A stretch of 38,485 bases of DNA from Oceanispirochaeta sp. Its GTDB lineage: Bacteria; Spirochaetota; Spirochaetia; DSM-2461. The stretch covers positions 1 through 38,485 of the forward strand of contig NZ_JAQIBL010000093.1 in the NCBI RefSeq assembly GCF_027859075.1, given 5' to 3'. Below, in pieces: positions 16,188-25,002 of this stretch. A program made the translations under genes and the position numbers. The first letter of the stretch is position 1. Each line of letters starts with the position of its first letter. A model generated the notes under the pieces. The model did not search any database and was not told where the DNA came from. It saw only the letters and a list, made by a program, of their open reading frames with translations.

Positions 16188-16861
16188 TCATCATCATCCC
16201 AGCTGCTGAGTTTTTGTTTGATACCCAGGCGGCGGAGTCTCTTTTTTTGTACTTCTTCTTCCTGGGCCTTTTCTTTCTTGAGACGCAGGTCTTTCCTCTG
16301 CTGCTCTTCCTCTTTGGCTTTCATCCAGGGAGGAGCATTGGTATCATCGGTTTTGGAAACAATTTTAATTTTCCCTGGCATTTTCGTATTGCTGATGATT
16401 GTTTTTGCCAGGTCTTCAGGCTTGACCTTGGCTCCCGTTAAGGAGGCATCAGTCATATCCGTACCCCTCAGGTCGCTGTCTGTCAGGTTGACCCGTTCCA
16501 GTTTGGCTCTGCTGAGATTCGTATTGATCAGTGATGCAAGGGAGAGATCGGCATCATTCAGATTGGCTCCTCTGAGATCAGCTCTGCTGAGGTCGGCCTT
16601 TGAAAGCTGAGCATGCTCGAGCTTGGCAAATCGAAGGTCTGTTTCAACCAGATTAGCGCCTGTCAAATTGGCTCTTGTAAGATTAATCTCTTTCAATTCC
16701 AGTCCGGAAAGGTTAATTCCTTTCAGATTTGCCTTGAACAGGGGGCCGTTACTCAAATTGAATTTATTCCAAATGATAATATTCTCTTCTTCCAGAGCTC
16801 TCTTAATCATTTTAAGTTGACGTTCGTTACCAAAAAAATCAGGTTGTTCACCAAGTATCAT
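16184..16861 (-). CDS. Pentapeptide-repeat protein with charged C-terminal tail
   Basis: The 225-residue protein has about 19 tandem A(D/N)Lxx units across residues 40-140 (examples LTRANLTGANL, LSRADLRGANL, LERVNLTDSDL), which fold into a right-handed quadrilateral beta-helix. No catalytic motif is seen. Residues 175-225 form a Lys/Glu-rich helix ending in an acidic DDDD tail. Some pentapeptide proteins mimic DNA and protect gyrase, but most have no known role, and nothing here points to one. ATG 16861 has AAGGA six bases upstream. A 32-codon TTG-initiated ORF overlaps its start. Confidence 0.85.
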   Translation of the reverse strand: MILGEQPDFFGNERQLKMIKRALEEENIIIWNKFNLSNGPLFKANLKGINLSGLELKEINLTRANLTGANLVETDLRFAKLEHAQLSKADLSRADLRGANLNDADLSLASLINTNLSRAKLERVNLTDSDLRGTDMTDASLTGAKVKPEDLAKTIISNTKMPGKIKIVSKTDDTNAPPWMKAKEEEQQRKDLRLKKEKAQEEEVQKKRLRRLGIKQKLSSWDDDD

Positions 16862-16953
16862 AGGGGTCCTTCTCTCTCATATATGTGCGGATTCAAAGGG
16901 CTTATTCTTAAAATCAACGGCTGATTGTATAGGAAGTAAGAGGGGAAAAGCAA
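16858..16953 (-). CDS. Possible 31-residue leader peptide upstream of the pentapeptide gene
   Basis: On the minus strand AAGGAGG stands eight bases before TTG at 16953. The frame runs 31 codons to a TGA overlapping the ATG of the pentapeptide-repeat gene (ATGA). The spacing and overlap look like translational coupling. The peptide is hydrophobic (LFPSYFLYNQPLILRI). A candidate promoter (TTGCTT-N18-TACAAT) overlaps the same bases, so the ORF may be coincidental. Confidence 0.2.
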   Translation of the reverse strand: MLFPSYFLYNQPLILRISPLNPHIYEREGPL

Positions 16954-17112
16954 CGTCTTATCCTCCTTAAACAGTATTATTCGGGAAAAACTGCGGGAAA
17001 GGACTCAAAACTGTTTTTATCATTAGGATTATTCTATAGTATTGAATCACAAGTAAATTACTGGGGGGGACCCGGGGTTCCGGGCCGTTTCAAAAAGATA
17101 AGGAAGAAAATA

Positions 17113-17700
17113 ATGAGTGAAGTACAGAACAGTATCACTGCCGATTTTGTATTAAAAAGACAGGACGGTACCCTGATCGATAGTTCCGAGCATAGTGGAG
17201 CCATGAATTTTATTGAGGGCCTGAATATGATGGTTCCCGGTATCGAGAAAGCCTTGAAAGGTCTGGAAGAGGGGACCCAGTTTGATATCACCCTGGACCC
17301 TGCCGATATGTACGGCCTCAGAGAAGAGTCCAAAGTCATGGAAGTTTCTGCCAGCGATTTTCATGGTGCTGCCTCGGAACTGGAAGTCGGTACGATCATA
17401 GAAGCCCACACTGCTGAAGGGAAACAGCTGATGACTGTGAAAACCATCGAAGGGGACAAGATCCTCCTTGATGCCAATCACCCCCTGGCGGGAGAAAGCC
17501 TGCAGTTCAGTGGTACTCTCCAGAATGTCCGTCCGGCAACAGAAGAAGAACTCTCTGCCCTGTCCAAAGGCGGCTGCGGTTGCGGTGGTCATGGCGAGGG
17601 GTGTGGTGGTCATGGCGAAGGCCACGGAGACGGTGAAGGTTGCGGCTGCGATAGCAAGAGTGAAGGCCAGGATGGTGGCTGCGGCTGCGGCAATCATTAA
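17113..17700 (+). CDS. slyD: FKBP-type peptidyl-prolyl isomerase SlyD
   Basis: SlyD is a prolyl isomerase and chaperone that binds nickel and helps hydrogenase maturation. The 195-residue protein has the FKBP fold split by the insert-in-flap domain (residues 70-120; FVLKRQDGTLIDSS, FIEG, MVPGIEKALKGLEEG, DPADMYG). Residues 155-195 form a Gly/Cys/His-rich metal-binding tail with repeated GCGCGGHG units. The ATG at 17113 follows AAGGAAG. It is convergent with the gene pair that includes a TM1266-type hydrogenase-associated regulator. Confidence 0.93.
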   Translation: MSEVQNSITADFVLKRQDGTLIDSSEHSGAMNFIEGLNMMVPGIEKALKGLEEGTQFDITLDPADMYGLREESKVMEVSASDFHGAASELEVGTIIEAHTAEGKQLMTVKTIEGDKILLDANHPLAGESLQFSGTLQNVRPATEEELSALSKGGCGCGGHGEGCGGHGEGHGDGEGCGCDSKSEGQDGGCGCGNH

Positions 17701-17798
17701 GCTTCATAAATTACCTGCTCAACGGTCTGACATGGGGTATTTATGCTCCTGCCCAGGCACATGTGACAGGAACTATTGTTAAGTATAATTAAGGGCGC

Positions 17799-18059
17799 TC
17801 AAGTCTGAGCTCTCTTTGTCAGGCCGGATTTTACGGAGACTCCCGGAATCCGGCCCAGCTTTCCTGTCAGAGCACCCAGTTCATCCGTCGTGGACTGAAC
17901 AATCAGGGTGATGACGGCAATCTTGTTCTCTTCCAGATGGGGGAGACCCATCCTTCCCAGAATAGTCTCAGAGTATTCTGATAATACCTTTTGTACCAGC
18001 AGGGCGTGATCCTCTTTATTTTCGATGGTAATCCCCACAAATCCATAACGCTTATCCAT
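17799..18059 (-). CDS. TM1266-family (iron-only hydrogenase system) regulator-like protein
   Basis: An 86-residue single-domain ferredoxin-fold/ACT-like protein. The sequence follows the TM1266 pattern closely: RYGFVGITIENKE, YSETILGRMGLPH, IAVITLIVQSTTDELGAL and TGKLGRIPGVSVKS. Family members usually lie beside [FeFe]-hydrogenase maturation genes and are thought to regulate them. Here the start codon overlaps the ilvD stop (TAATG), so the protein is made from the ilvD transcript. That arrangement suggests an ACT-like metabolite-sensing role tied to branched-chain amino acid synthesis instead (inference). Confidence 0.8.
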   Translation of the reverse strand: MDKRYGFVGITIENKEDHALLVQKVLSEYSETILGRMGLPHLEENKIAVITLIVQSTTDELGALTGKLGRIPGVSVKSGLTKRAQT

Positions 18060-19903
18060 TACTCTTCGCCGGGAAGAATTCGTATGGCGCCCTTGTCGGC
18101 GGATGAAGCCAGGAGGGCATAGGCTTTCAGTGCCTGACTGACCACTCGGCCCCGTCCGACGGGAGTAAATGCCCTACTTCCTTTGGCTTCTTCTTCCCCG
18201 CGGCGTTTTGCCATGTCTTCATCGGATATAAGAAGGTTGATTTTTCTTTCGGGGATATCAATTTCAATCAAATCTCCATTGTGGATAAGAGCAATCTCTC
18301 CTCCCGCAGCTGCTTCGGGAGACACATGACCGATGGAGAGTCCTGAAGTTCCTCCCGAAAACCGTCCGTCTGTGATCAGAGCACACTCCTTACCCAGGTG
18401 CATGGACTTGAGGTAGGAGGTGGGATAGAGCATTTCCTGCATTCCCGGACCCCCCTTGGGACCTTCATAGCGGATAACGACAACATCTCCCGCCACAATC
18501 TCTGCGTCCAGAATAGCTTCACAGGCGGCATCCTGAGAATAAAAGACTTTTGCAGGACCCGTGAATTTGAATACAGATGGATCCACACCAGCGGTTTTCA
18601 CAATACTGCCGTTCCGGGCAATATTGCCCTTCAGGACACCCAGACCTCCGTCTTTGGTATAACAGTTCTCCCCGTTCCGGATGCATCCGCCCGCCCTGTC
18701 TGTATCCAGGTCTTTGTAATAGTTCTCCTGGCCGCCCATGACCAGGCATTTCTTTCTTCCCGGAGCGGATGTGTAAAACTTTTTGACTTCATCAGATGTA
18801 TCGGGAGACATGATATCATAAGTCCGGAGTACCTCTTTGAGGCTGGAGCCGGCCACATGGCCCGACTCTGTCTGGAGAAGCCCCAGGCGGCCCAGTTCTC
18901 CCAGAATCCCCATGATCCCTCCCGCCCGGTGTACATCTTCAATATGGTATTTGGGGGAGTTGGGGGAGACCTTGCTCAAACAGGGGACCTTTTTTGACAG
19001 ATCATTGATATCATCCATTGTGAATTCTATTCCCGCAGACCGGGCGATAGCCAGAATATGGAGGACCGTATTGGTGGAACCGCCCATGGCTATGTCCAGG
19101 CTCATGGCATTCTTATAGGCATCCAGGGAGGCAATGGAACGGGGAAGAACTGAATCATCTCTGTCCTGGTAGTAGGCGTATGTATTTTTAACAAGAATAG
19201 ATGCCGCTTTTTTGAAGAGGCCCAGGCGGTTGGTATGGGTCGCCAGCATGGTGCCGTTTCCAGGGAGCCCCAGCCCCAGAGCTTCCACCAGGCAGTTCTT
19301 GGAGTTGGCCGTAAACATACCCGAGCAGGAACCGCAGGTCGGACAGGCAAGCTGTTCCACTATGGAAACAACTTCATCAGACACGGATGTATCCGCACCC
19401 ATCACCATGGAATCTATCAGGTCCAGACCCTTGCCGTCAGACATGCGCCCGGCTTCCATGGGGCCTCCGGATACAAAAATAGCAGGTATATTCAGCCTCA
19501 TGGCGGCCATAAGCATCCCAGGAGTGATCTTGTCACAGTTGGATATGCAGATCATAGCATCGACCTTGTGGGCATTGCACATGTATTCAACACTGTCGGC
19601 TATGACTTCTCTTGAGGGCAGGGAATAGAGCATTCCGTCATGGCCCATAGCAATTCCATCATCGATAGCTATCGTATTGAACTCGGCGGCAAAGCAGCCC
19701 TGCTCTTCGATATAGCCCTTCACTTTTTGTCCGATATCGTGGAGGTGGGTGTGGCCGGGGACAAACTGGGTAAAAGAGTTGACGACGGCGATAACCGGTT
19801 TATCCATCTGCTCTTCTGTCATCCCGTTCGCTCTCCAGAGGCTTCTGGCTCCCGCCATGCGGCGTCCGTCTTTTGTTTCTGAACTTCTCCATGCTCCGGC
19901 CAT
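18059..19903 (-). CDS. ilvD: Dihydroxy-acid dehydratase
   Basis: IlvD dehydrates 2,3-dihydroxy acids to 2-oxo acids in valine, isoleucine and pantothenate synthesis. The 614-residue length matches the long bacterial [4Fe-4S] form. Iron-sulfur cysteines are visible in [10 protein letters not shown] near residue 122 and [15 protein letters not shown] near residue 190-204. The C-terminal [15 protein letters not shown] motif is present. The ATG at 19903 follows AGGAG. No other ilv or leu genes are in the window; the only partner is the overlapping TM1266-like gene. Confidence 0.96.
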   Translation of the reverse strand: MAGAWRSSETKDGRRMAGARSLWRANGMTEEQMDKPVIAVVNSFTQFVPGHTHLHDIGQKVKGYIEEQGCFAAEFNTIAIDDGIAMGHDGMLYSLPSREVIADSVEYMCNAHKVDAMICISNCDKITPGMLMAAMRLNIPAIFVSGGPMEAGRMSDGKGLDLIDSMVMGADTSVSDEVVSIVEQLACPTCGSCSGMFTANSKNCLVEALGLGLPGNGTMLATHTNRLGLFKKAASILVKNTYAYYQDRDDSVLPRSIASLDAYKNAMSLDIAMGGSTNTVLHILAIARSAGIEFTMDDINDLSKKVPCLSKVSPNSPKYHIEDVHRAGGIMGILGELGRLGLLQTESGHVAGSSLKEVLRTYDIMSPDTSDEVKKFYTSAPGRKKCLVMGGQENYYKDLDTDRAGGCIRNGENCYTKDGGLGVLKGNIARNGSIVKTAGVDPSVFKFTGPAKVFYSQDAACEAILDAEIVAGDVVVIRYEGPKGGPGMQEMLYPTSYLKSMHLGKECALITDGRFSGGTSGLSIGHVSPEAAAGGEIALIHNGDLIEIDIPERKINLLISDEDMAKRRGEEEAKGSRAFTPVGRGRVVSQALKAYALLASSADKGAIRILPGEE

Positions 19904-19948
19904 ATATATACTCCTGTGTCTGTTAATTTAACCTTTCTTTGACTGATC

Positions 19949-19976
19949 AGTATAAACCTATCGCCGGTGAAATCAA
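19949..19976 (-). promoter_or_regulatory. Probable ilvD promoter
   Basis: On the minus strand TTGATT (19971-19976) and TATACT (19949-19954) are separated by 16 bases. The leader to the ATG is about 39 bases and contains the AGGAG site. No T-box or attenuator fits in the available space. Confidence 0.5.
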
Positions 19977-20078
19977 GGCGAGGTCTGGTGAAAAATAGAG
20001 GATGGGTTGTTGCAATAACTGCAATATTTATTATTCTATGGAATCAATGACCTACTATGGTTAAACTGGTTACTAGAG

Positions 20079-20564
20079 ATGAAAATGAAGGATACAGTAT
20101 TGAAAAAGAAAACCATCGCACTTGTGGCTCACGATAACAGAAAAGAAGACCTCATCGAATGGGTGGAATGGAACTACGAGATTCTGATTGATCATAAATT
20201 GATCTGTACAGGGACTACAGGGAAACTGGTTGAAAAGGCGATCAGGAAAAAGCTTGCCTTTGAAGCTGAGCATGATCTGAACATTATCAAGTTGAAGTCG
20301 GGTCCTCTGGGAGGGGACCTGCAGCTGGGTGCCCTGATCTGCACTGGTGAGGTAGACCTGATCATCTTCCTCTGGGATCCTATGCAGCCCCAGCCTCATG
20401 ACGTGGATGTCAAAGCCCTGTTGCGCATTTCTGTCCTCTACAATCTTCCCATTGCCAATAACAGGGCCACTGCGGATTATCTGATCTCCTCTCCCTTGTT
20501 TGACGGTGATGAGTACGAGCCTGTTTTAAAAGACTACTCTACCTATATTAACAGGATGGGCTGA
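20079..20564 (+). CDS. mgsA: Methylglyoxal synthase
   Basis: MgsA converts dihydroxyacetone phosphate to methylglyoxal and phosphate, a bypass when phosphate is limiting. The 161-residue protein shows the family core: VAHDNRKEDLIEWV near the start, CTGTTG for phosphate binding, SGPLGGDLQLGALI with the catalytic aspartate, and LWDPMQPQPHDVDVKALLRI. ATGs at 20079 and 20085 compete. GAG at the correct distance slightly favours 20085, two residues shorter. The stop abuts the ATG of a Crp/Fnr regulator directly, so the two are one operon. Confidence 0.96.
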   Translation: MKMKDTVLKKKTIALVAHDNRKEDLIEWVEWNYEILIDHKLICTGTTGKLVEKAIRKKLAFEAEHDLNIIKLKSGPLGGDLQLGALICTGEVDLIIFLWDPMQPQPHDVDVKALLRISVLYNLPIANNRATADYLISSPLFDGDEYEPVLKDYSTYINRMG

Positions 20565-21251
20565 ATGACCCAGCAGGATCTGATAGCCCTGTCAGAAGTT
20601 TCTTTGTTCAATAATGTGGATATTCTGGATCTGGAACACTTCTTTAAGGACTTTTCTGTCCAGACTCAGACCTATGATGATGCACAATTGATTGCTCAGC
20701 AGGGAGAGCTGTACATTGAGCTGATCTTCATTCTTCATGGAAAAGCGGCAGCTTCCATGACGGCTCCCAATGGGAAAGTGGTCCGTCTTGAAACATTGCA
20801 GGGTCCCTGTGCCGCCGCGTCGGCGGTGCTTTTTTCCAGCCAGAAGGCCCTTCCTGTGACCCTTCATTCCATCCAATCTTCCCAGATTCTTCGAATTCCG
20901 GAAGACACCATAGTGACGCTGATGCAGAGCTTCCCCGCTTTCCTGCGGGCTTACCTCCGGGAGAATGGGGACAAACTTCTTTTTCTGGCTGAAAAAATCA
21001 GACTGTTTCAGTTCAAGTCACTGAAACAGAAGCTCATAGGTCACTTCCTGATGCTTGCGGCGAGACAGGAGCGGGATGAGATAGAAATGGTTTATTCCCG
21101 GGAAGACCTGTCTCAGTTGATGGGGGTCGCCCGGCCCAGTCTAAGCCGGGAGTTTTCAAATTTGGTGAATGCCGGTCTGATTGAAGCCAAGGGGAAGAAG
21201 GTCCGTTTCATCAATAAAGCGGGTTTGATGAAAATGCTGCAGGAGGAATAA
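20565..21251 (+). CDS. Crp/Fnr-family regulator, HcpR-like by context
   Basis: The 228-residue protein has an N-terminal cyclic-nucleotide-binding-like beta barrel (residues 10-125), a long dimerisation helix (KLLFLAEKIRLF) and a C-terminal helix-turn-helix (YSREDLSQLMGVARPSLSREFSNL). The barrel has one cysteine and no N-terminal cysteine cluster, so it is not an FNR-type iron-sulfur sensor. The cAMP-binding signature is not evident. HcpR-type Crp/Fnr proteins control hybrid cluster protein genes in many anaerobes, and hcp lies convergent 72 bp away with a fitting palindrome in its promoter. Start ATG 20565 directly follows the mgsA stop. Confidence 0.88.
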   Translation: MTQQDLIALSEVSLFNNVDILDLEHFFKDFSVQTQTYDDAQLIAQQGELYIELIFILHGKAAASMTAPNGKVVRLETLQGPCAAASAVLFSSQKALPVTLHSIQSSQILRIPEDTIVTLMQSFPAFLRAYLRENGDKLLFLAEKIRLFQFKSLKQKLIGHFLMLAARQERDEIEMVYSREDLSQLMGVARPSLSREFSNLVNAGLIEAKGKKVRFINKAGLMKMLQEE

Positions 21252-21253
21252 AA

Positions 21254-21305
21254 AAACGGCTCCTTCTTCCCGTCTCTGAGAACAGAGACTCTAAAGGAGC
21301 CGTTT
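21254..21305 (-). terminator. Terminator between the regulator and hcp, chiefly for hcp
   Basis: A 12-bp stem (21254-21265 with 21294-21305) encloses a second stem GTCTCT/AGAGAC. On the minus strand it is followed by seven T residues, and on the plus strand only by CCTTAG. Confidence 0.85.
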
Positions 21306-21323
21306 CCTTAGATTTCTGAGTGA

Positions 21324-22964
21324 TCAGGCACCCATAAACAGTTTGATATCGTCTTCCACTTCACCAATTCCGGCAATGCCGAAGTTTTCAATGAGAACAT
21401 GGGCCACATTGGGGCTGAGGAATGCAGGGAGGGTTGGTCCCAGGTGGATGTCTTTGACACCCAGAGATAAGAGGGCGAGGAGAACGATAACAGCCTTCTG
21501 CTCATACCAGGCAATGTTGTAGCTGATAGGCAGGTCGTTGATGTCGTTCAGTTCGAATACTTCTTTCAGTTTAAGTGCGGTGACAGCCAGGGAGTAGGAG
21601 TCATTGCATTGACCCGCATCCAGAACCCGGGGGATTCCGCCAATATCGCCAAGGGGCAGTTTGTTATAGCGGTATTTGGCGCAACCAGCCGTCAGGATAA
21701 CAGTGTCATCAGGAAGCTCTTTGGCGAACTCGCTGTAGTAGTCTCTGCCTTTCATTCTTCCATCACATCCGGCCATAACAAAGAAGCGTTTGATCGCACC
21801 GGATTTTACCGCAGCCACAACTTTATCTGCCAGAGCCAGGACCTGGGCGTGGGCAAATCCGCCGATAATGCTTCCGGTTTCAATTTCTACGGGGGGAGCA
21901 CATTTTTTGGCTGCCTCGATGACCGCAGAAAAATCCTTGTCTCCATTGTCCAGTTTTGCACTGAGGATCTTCACTCCGGGATATCCGGCGGCTCCCGTGG
22001 TGTACATTCTGTCGATGTAACTGGCTTTGGGAGGGGTGATACAGTTGGTCGTCATCAGGATGGGACCATTGAAGGAGGCGAACTCTTTGTCCTGTTTCCA
22101 CCAGGCGTTTCCATAGTTTCCAACAAAGTGGCTGTATTTTTTAAAGGAGGGGTAGTAGTTGGCAGGAAGCATTTCGCTGTGTGTATAGACATCTACTCCC
22201 GTACCTTCTGTCTGTTTTAACAGGCTTTCCATGTCCCTCAGGTCATGTCCTGATATAAGGATTCCGGGATTGCTGCCTGTACCGATATTCACCTCTGTAA
22301 TTTCAGGGTTGCCGTAGCTTTCTGTATTGGCTTTATCCAGGAGTGCCATGACTGAAACTCCCTTGGCTCCGGTTTCCAGAGTCAGAGCAACCAGATCATC
22401 GACAGACAGTGAGTCATCAAGGGTAGATAAAAGGGCCTTGTACATAAATTGAAGGACTGATTCGTCCTGCTCTGCCAGATGGTCCGCGTGGTAGGCATAG
22501 GCGGCCATTCCTTTCAGGCCGATGATGATGAGTTCCCTCAGGGAACGGATATCTTCGTTTTTGGTCAGCATGACACCGACTTTTTCGCCCTTTTCCTGCA
22601 TTTTCGCAGAATCCAGTATAGTAAAAGTAGACGCATCATGGAGCTTCGAGGGAACAAGACTGCCCAGTTCACCCTTGAGTTTATCTCTGATGGCCAGGCT
22701 TTCGATGATGGTTGCTACAAAGACATCATTATCAAAGTTGGCATTGGTGATGGTCATGAACAAGCCGCGCATGATCGCCTGGTCTGCCTCGGGGAGTGGT
22801 TTCCCCTGCATTCTGGCGGGGCCTGCCACCTGGGCTATTCCTTTCAGGGTGTAGATCAGTAGATCCTGAAGTGCTGCTGTTTCGGGTTCTTTACCGCACA
22901 CACCTCTTATCTCACATCCCGTACCCTTGGCCGCTTCCTGACATTGAAAACAAAACATACTCAT
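21324..22964 (-). CDS. hcp: Hybrid cluster protein (hydroxylamine reductase), class I
   Basis: Hcp protects against nitrosative stress as a nitric oxide or hydroxylamine reductase, using a [4Fe-4S] and a hybrid [4Fe-2O-2S] cluster. The N-terminal cluster motif is C-x2-C-x8-C-x5-C ([14 protein letters not shown] through GVC), the anaerobe-type spacing. Hybrid-cluster ligands are visible in GHDLRDME, the [12 protein letters not shown] cysteine, AGCDGR and [11 protein letters not shown]. The chain is 546 residues, close to the Desulfovibrio enzyme. The start at 22964 has AGGAG eight bases upstream; the frame extends 28 codons further without support. A palindrome likely bound by the neighbouring Crp/Fnr protein lies upstream. 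Confidence 0.96.
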   Translation of the reverse strand: MSMFCFQCQEAAKGTGCEIRGVCGKEPETAALQDLLIYTLKGIAQVAGPARMQGKPLPEADQAIMRGLFMTITNANFDNDVFVATIIESLAIRDKLKGELGSLVPSKLHDASTFTILDSAKMQEKGEKVGVMLTKNEDIRSLRELIIIGLKGMAAYAYHADHLAEQDESVLQFMYKALLSTLDDSLSVDDLVALTLETGAKGVSVMALLDKANTESYGNPEITEVNIGTGSNPGILISGHDLRDMESLLKQTEGTGVDVYTHSEMLPANYYPSFKKYSHFVGNYGNAWWKQDKEFASFNGPILMTTNCITPPKASYIDRMYTTGAAGYPGVKILSAKLDNGDKDFSAVIEAAKKCAPPVEIETGSIIGGFAHAQVLALADKVVAAVKSGAIKRFFVMAGCDGRMKGRDYYSEFAKELPDDTVILTAGCAKYRYNKLPLGDIGGIPRVLDAGQCNDSYSLAVTALKLKEVFELNDINDLPISYNIAWYEQKAVIVLLALLSLGVKDIHLGPTLPAFLSPNVAHVLIENFGIAGIGEVEDDIKLFMGA

Positions 22965-23033
22965 ACATAAACTCCTTGATTCCCTGATCCTCAGTGGATC
23001 CCAGGGGAATCTATATTTCCTGTTGATAAAGCA

Positions 23034-23075
23034 AGTATAGGCAGGCATTATAAAGCATGCGGTAACAGATGTTAC
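23034..23075 (-). promoter_or_regulatory. hcp promoter with Crp/Fnr-type operator at -41.5
   Basis: GTAAC-AGAT-GTTAC (23062-23075) is a perfect 5-4-5 palindrome. With TATACT (23034-23039 on the minus strand) as -10 and +1 at 23027, its centre falls at -41.5, the position of class II Crp/Fnr activation. No good -35 hexamer is present, as expected of an activated promoter. An alternative -10, TATAAT at 23047-23052, would put the site at -28.5. Confidence 0.6.
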
Positions 23076-23194
23076 ATAAAACGGTAAATAGGTAATAAAA
23101 TACCGAATTATATGGAATCATCCAAAGAACATTGATGAACAGGATGTCATAATAATTCTAACTCATCCCTCTGGTACAATCAAAATATAAAAAT

Positions 23195-23200
23195 TAAGAT
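23195..23200 (+). promoter_or_regulatory. Predicted leaderless -10 element of the PHP phosphatase gene
   Basis: TAAGAT ends six bases before the ATG at 23207 and no clear ribosome binding site is present. A second candidate, the extended -10 TGGTACAAT at 23172-23180, would give a leader of about 20 bases. Confidence 0.3.
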
Positions 23201-23206
23201 GAAACC

Positions 23207-24043
23207 ATGAAAACCACCTACCATACTCACTGTGATTTCTGTGACGGCATTGCCGATCCCGAGACTGTCGTCAAAACAGCCATTGAAAAGGGGATGGACG
23301 TACTGGGATTTTCCTCACATTCTCCTCTGGAAGGGGAAGACTGGACTCTCTCCGCATCGGATGTGAGTGTCTATGTAGGGAAGATCAAAGAGCTTCAGAA
23401 AAAATATAAGGATCAGATCCTCGTTATGGTGGGGATGGAGCGGGATTTTATTGCCTCCGAGCCTTGCTGGACCCCCGGCCGCTGGGAAGATCAGCCTCTG
23501 GACTATGTGATTGGTTCGGTTCACATGGTGTACTCTGAAAAATTGGACCGCCTTATGTCGGTGGACAATCGGGTAGAGCTGCTTCTGAAGCTGATTGACA
23601 AGGGGTATGACGGGAATGCCCGGAAAATGGTGGAAGATTACTATGATACACTCTTGCTGATGATCCAGAGGGAGCAGTTTGATTTTCTGGGGCATCTGGA
23701 TGTGGTGAAGAAAAGAAACAAGGCTCTCAGTTTTTTCAATGAAGAGGATCACTGGTATCAGAAAAAGGTCAAATCTGTTCTGGAGCTTCTCAGAAAAAAA
23801 GAAATCCCCCTGGAGATCAATACGGGAGGGATCTTCAGAGGGGCGACGGATAGCCTTTACCCGTCACAACCTATTCTGAGGGAGTCATTCAAAAAGAATA
23901 TTCCCATTGTGATCAGCAGCGATTCCCATGATCCCCAGCATCTGGACAGCGGGTTTGATCTGGCCCGGGAAGCCGCTCTGGATGCTGGATATAGGGAACA
24001 GTTGATCCTGGACCTGGATGGCTGGAGGAGTATTCCCCTTTAA
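23207..24043 (+). CDS. PHP-domain histidinol-phosphatase
   Basis: The 278-residue protein has the PHP metal site of the HisJ/HisK family: YHTHCDFCDG at residues 5-14, FSSHSPLE near 36, the GMERDF glutamate, GSVHMV and FLGHLDVVKK, then SSDSHDPQHL near the C-terminus. It would remove phosphate from histidinol phosphate in histidine synthesis. Other PHP phosphoesterases share these motifs, and no his genes are nearby, so substrate is assigned on length and motif spacing. The start lacks a ribosome binding site. It is convergent with purU. Confidence 0.85.
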   Translation: MKTTYHTHCDFCDGIADPETVVKTAIEKGMDVLGFSSHSPLEGEDWTLSASDVSVYVGKIKELQKKYKDQILVMVGMERDFIASEPCWTPGRWEDQPLDYVIGSVHMVYSEKLDRLMSVDNRVELLLKLIDKGYDGNARKMVEDYYDTLLLMIQREQFDFLGHLDVVKKRNKALSFFNEEDHWYQKKVKSVLELLRKKEIPLEINTGGIFRGATDSLYPSQPILRESFKKNIPIVISSDSHDPQHLDSGFDLAREAALDAGYREQLILDLDGWRSIPL

Positions 24044-24057
24044 TGACCAGATGAAAA

Positions 24058-24912
24058 TCAGTCAAAAACGATGGTTTTGTTGCCAAATACCAGAATCTTA
24101 TGCTCCAGATGGAGTCTGACCCCTCGGGAGAGCACACTCTTTTCCAGATTTCGTCCCTTCTCGACAAGATCACTCACATTGTCCCTGTGATTCACCCGGG
24201 CTACGTCCTGGGCGATGATGGGTCCCTGATCCAGATCTTCGGTCACATAGTGACTGGTGGCTCCGATGATTTTTACTCCTCTGGAAAAGGCCTGATGATA
24301 GGGTTTCGCCCCCACAAAGGCCGGCAGGAAGGAGTGGTGTATGTTGATGATTTTGCGGGGGAAGGCATCGATGAAGGTTCCCGATAGAATCTGCATATAA
24401 CGGGCCAGGACAACCAGGTCAATCTTCTCTTTCTTGAGGAGAGCTATTTCCTGCTGTTCCACCTCTTTCTTTGTCTCTTTGGTTACGGGAAAGCAGTGAA
24501 AGGGAATCTTGAAATATTCGGCTATGGGCCGGCAGTCTTCATGATTAGAGAGGATCATCTTAATCTCTCCATTATGCTCGCCTGCCCTGTTTTTGAGGAT
24601 GAGCTCATACAGGCAGTGGTCGTATTTTGAGACCAGGATGGCCATTTTTGCTCTTTCTGTTGAAAACTCAAGACGCCAGTCCATCGCGAACTTGAGGGCG
24701 ATCGGTTCAAAGGCAGGCTCAATCTTCCCGGAGGGAATGGCGAAATCACTCAGATCCCACTCTACCCTCATAAAAAACATCCCTGACTCATCATAATGCT
24801 GGTCGCAATTCAGGATGTTTCCCTCATACATGGTTATAAAATGAGTTATCTCTGCAACAATTCCCTTTCTGTCTTCACAGGAAAGGAATAGTATGGCTGA
24901 CTGGTTTTTCAT
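24058..24912 (-). CDS. purU: Formyltetrahydrofolate deformylase PurU
   Basis: PurU hydrolyses 10-formyltetrahydrofolate to formate and tetrahydrofolate, balancing one-carbon pools. The 284-residue protein has an N-terminal ACT domain (residues 5-85; CEDRKGIVAEITHF) and a C-terminal formyltransferase fold. The latter carries the catalytic motif NIHHSFLPAFVGAKPYHQA and the essential aspartate in EDLDQGPII. GGGAG stands before the ATG at 24912. It lies 90 bp downstream of murD on the same strand, with its own likely promoter. Confidence 0.95.
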   Translation of the reverse strand: MKNQSAILFLSCEDRKGIVAEITHFITMYEGNILNCDQHYDESGMFFMRVEWDLSDFAIPSGKIEPAFEPIALKFAMDWRLEFSTERAKMAILVSKYDHCLYELILKNRAGEHNGEIKMILSNHEDCRPIAEYFKIPFHCFPVTKETKKEVEQQEIALLKKEKIDLVVLARYMQILSGTFIDAFPRKIINIHHSFLPAFVGAKPYHQAFSRGVKIIGATSHYVTEDLDQGPIIAQDVARVNHRDNVSDLVEKGRNLEKSVLSRGVRLHLEHKILVFGNKTIVFD

Positions 24913-24960
24913 GGTTTTCTCCCAAAACAGGCTTAAAAGATCAGATCGATCCGAGGGGAT

Positions 24961-24966
24961 ATTATA
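24961..24966 (-). promoter_or_regulatory. Likely -10 element of purU
   Basis: TATAAT on the minus strand gives a predicted start near 24954 and a leader of about 42 bases. The -35 region (GTTCAA, 17-base spacing) is weak. Confidence 0.4.
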
Positions 24967-25002
24967 GTGAGGATCAAGGATTTTGAACAGCTCTGCTCCG
25001 GG

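Noticed and set aside
16184-16861. Pentapeptide-repeat protein as a quinolone-resistance (Qnr) gene
   Set aside because: It has too few repeats, a charged tail and no Qnr-type loops; generic pentapeptide protein is the safer call.
17060-17092. GC-rich CCCGG/CCGGG structure before slyD as a terminator or regulator
   Set aside because: The stem is short, no T-run follows, and the ribosome binding site of slyD is separate.
21254-21305. Inverted repeat as an attachment site or mobile-element end
   Set aside because: The T-run and position between two convergent genes are fully explained by a transcription terminator.
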